The position numbers were made by a program, and so were the translations under genes. A stretch of DNA of 64,000 nucleotides. It comes from Alphaproteobacteria bacterium. GTDB taxonomy: Bacteria; Pseudomonadota; Alphaproteobacteria; Paracaedibacterales; VGCI01. Position 1 is the first letter of the stretch, and every line of letters begins with the position of its first letter. The stretch is taken from assembly GCA_019746225.1 (NCBI GenBank), contig JAIESE010000026.1, positions 1 through 64,000 of the forward strand, written 5' to 3'. The notes beneath the pieces are model-generated. The model ran no database searches, had not been told where the DNA came from, and saw nothing but the letters and a program-made list of their open reading frames with translations. This document shows positions 63,566 through 64,000 of this stretch, in pieces.

Positions 63566-64000
63566 ATGATGAGAAAAATTGGGACCCTATTCAGCATTTT
63601 TTTTATGGGTATAAGCGTCGCGGGACTTTGTGTGGATGGGCTGCCGAGGGCAAATGAAGGCGATGGAAAAAAACAGACCGCCTCTTCACCGAAAGACTAT
63701 TTAACATTCTCAGCGCAACAAGTATGCACCGTTGCGGCGGTTTTTCCTCCTCAAACGGACGAACATGAGAAGAAAATAGTAGAGGATTTTAAAGGCGCTC
63801 AGGCCTGTTTGAGAGAAGCATCAGATGATCGTCAGAAATTAAGCGCCTATCAATTATTGCGCGACCTTGCCGTATCTGGACATATCCCGAGTGTGTTGGT
63901 GTTAGGCGATATTTGTAGCCGAAGGAAAGAGGACATAGATGCCTTAAAATGGTATGTTCATGCTTTCCATCTTCAGTGGTTTAGGACAGGAGAGTGGGAG
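63566..64000 (+). CDS. Secreted Sel1-like repeat protein, N-terminal part (3' end outside window)
   Basis: 145 codons are visible and the frame is open at the right edge. The signal peptide is MRKIGTLFSIFFMGISVAGL. After a polar stretch, the segment GHIPSVLVLGDICSRRKEDI followed by DALKWYVHAF fits the Sel1/TPR helix pair pattern (A-LG-Y then A-WY-AA). Further repeats would lie beyond the window. ATG 63566 and 63569 are both possible starts. Sel1-like proteins commonly mediate protein contacts in host-associated bacteria. Confidence 0.6.
   Translation, partial: MMRKIGTLFSIFFMGISVAGLCVDGLPRANEGDGKKQTASSPKDYLTFSAQQVCTVAAVFPPQTDEHEKKIVEDFKGAQACLREASDDRQKLSAYQLLRDLAVSGHIPSVLVLGDICSRRKEDIDALKWYVHAFHLQWFRTGEWE

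Noticed and set aside
1..64000. CRISPR arrays, tRNA or rRNA genes
   Set aside because: No regularly spaced direct repeats and no cloverleaf or rRNA-like sequence were recognised on reading both strands; a tRNAscan or Infernal run would be needed to be certain.

Overview
The window reads as chromosome of an alphaproteobacterium, most likely a host-associated or intracellular one of the Holosporales/Rickettsiales type. This is an inference from gene content. Coq7 is present. prmC is followed by a DUF4167 gene, a typical alphaproteobacterial pairing. An Atm1-type ABC exporter, a sugar-phosphate type (OPA) antiporter, several drug-exporter-like MFS proteins and a methionine ABC importer are present. 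Many short secreted proteins have no recognisable family. Mobile genes are absent, but palindromic intergenic repeats of at least three families are scattered through the window.

Layout. 1-2.4 kb: the 3' end of mutL, coq7 and an unknown anchored protein. 2.5-9.4 kb: an envelope and isoprenoid operon (uppS, cdsA, dxr, rseP, bamA, ompH/skp). Where lpxD-fabZ-lpxA would usually follow, there is instead a type VI secretion block (tssK, tssL, tssM, tssA; 9.6-17.7 kb), with clpB convergent to it. 20.5-25.4 kb, minus strand: DUF4167, prmC, an MFS carrier, an O-antigen-polymerase-like membrane protein and a tiny secreted protein. 25.6-29.3 kb: lpxC, a small membrane protein, a copper P-type ATPase, and a short secreted ORF read from a consensus promoter flanked by two palindromic operators. 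29.4-33.4 kb: a decayed GNAT gene, metNIQ and a DUF917 protein. 33.9-37.1 kb: a DegP-type protease, rarA and ruvX, tightly packed. 37.1-42.1 kb: a tandemly duplicated 1.9 kb unit, each copy holding a LysR regulator, an AT-rich spacer and a 22-codon peptide gene. The right copy sits beside an intact corC-type gene; the left copy carries only a decayed corC tail. 42.2-51 kb: unknown secreted proteins, a Nudix hydrolase, aroK, a patatin-like lipase with a long unassigned N-terminal region, an OPA antiporter and atm1. 51.6-64 kb: a serine beta-lactamase-fold hydrolase, a Met/Gln-rich membrane protein, comF, two glutaredoxins, dapB, an unknown secreted protein, an O-antigen ligase, a class D beta-lactamase, tilS, a Bcr/CflA exporter and the start of a Sel1-like secreted protein.

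How it fits together. Much of the window serves the envelope: undecaprenyl phosphate, CDP-diacylglycerol and isoprenoid precursors, outer-membrane protein assembly, lipid A commitment (LpxC), O-antigen joining and periplasmic proteolysis. The T6SS genes encode the baseplate protein TssK, the membrane complex TssL-TssM and TssA. The sheath, tube, spike and TssJ genes are not here. The patatin protein is a candidate effector only by its family.

The most unusual feature is the pair of 22-codon peptide genes at 38604-38672 and 40515-40583. They lie in spacers that are otherwise diverged almost beyond recognition, yet both keep a ribosome binding site and differ almost only by conservative replacements. 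All assignments are from reading the sequence; no database search was run.
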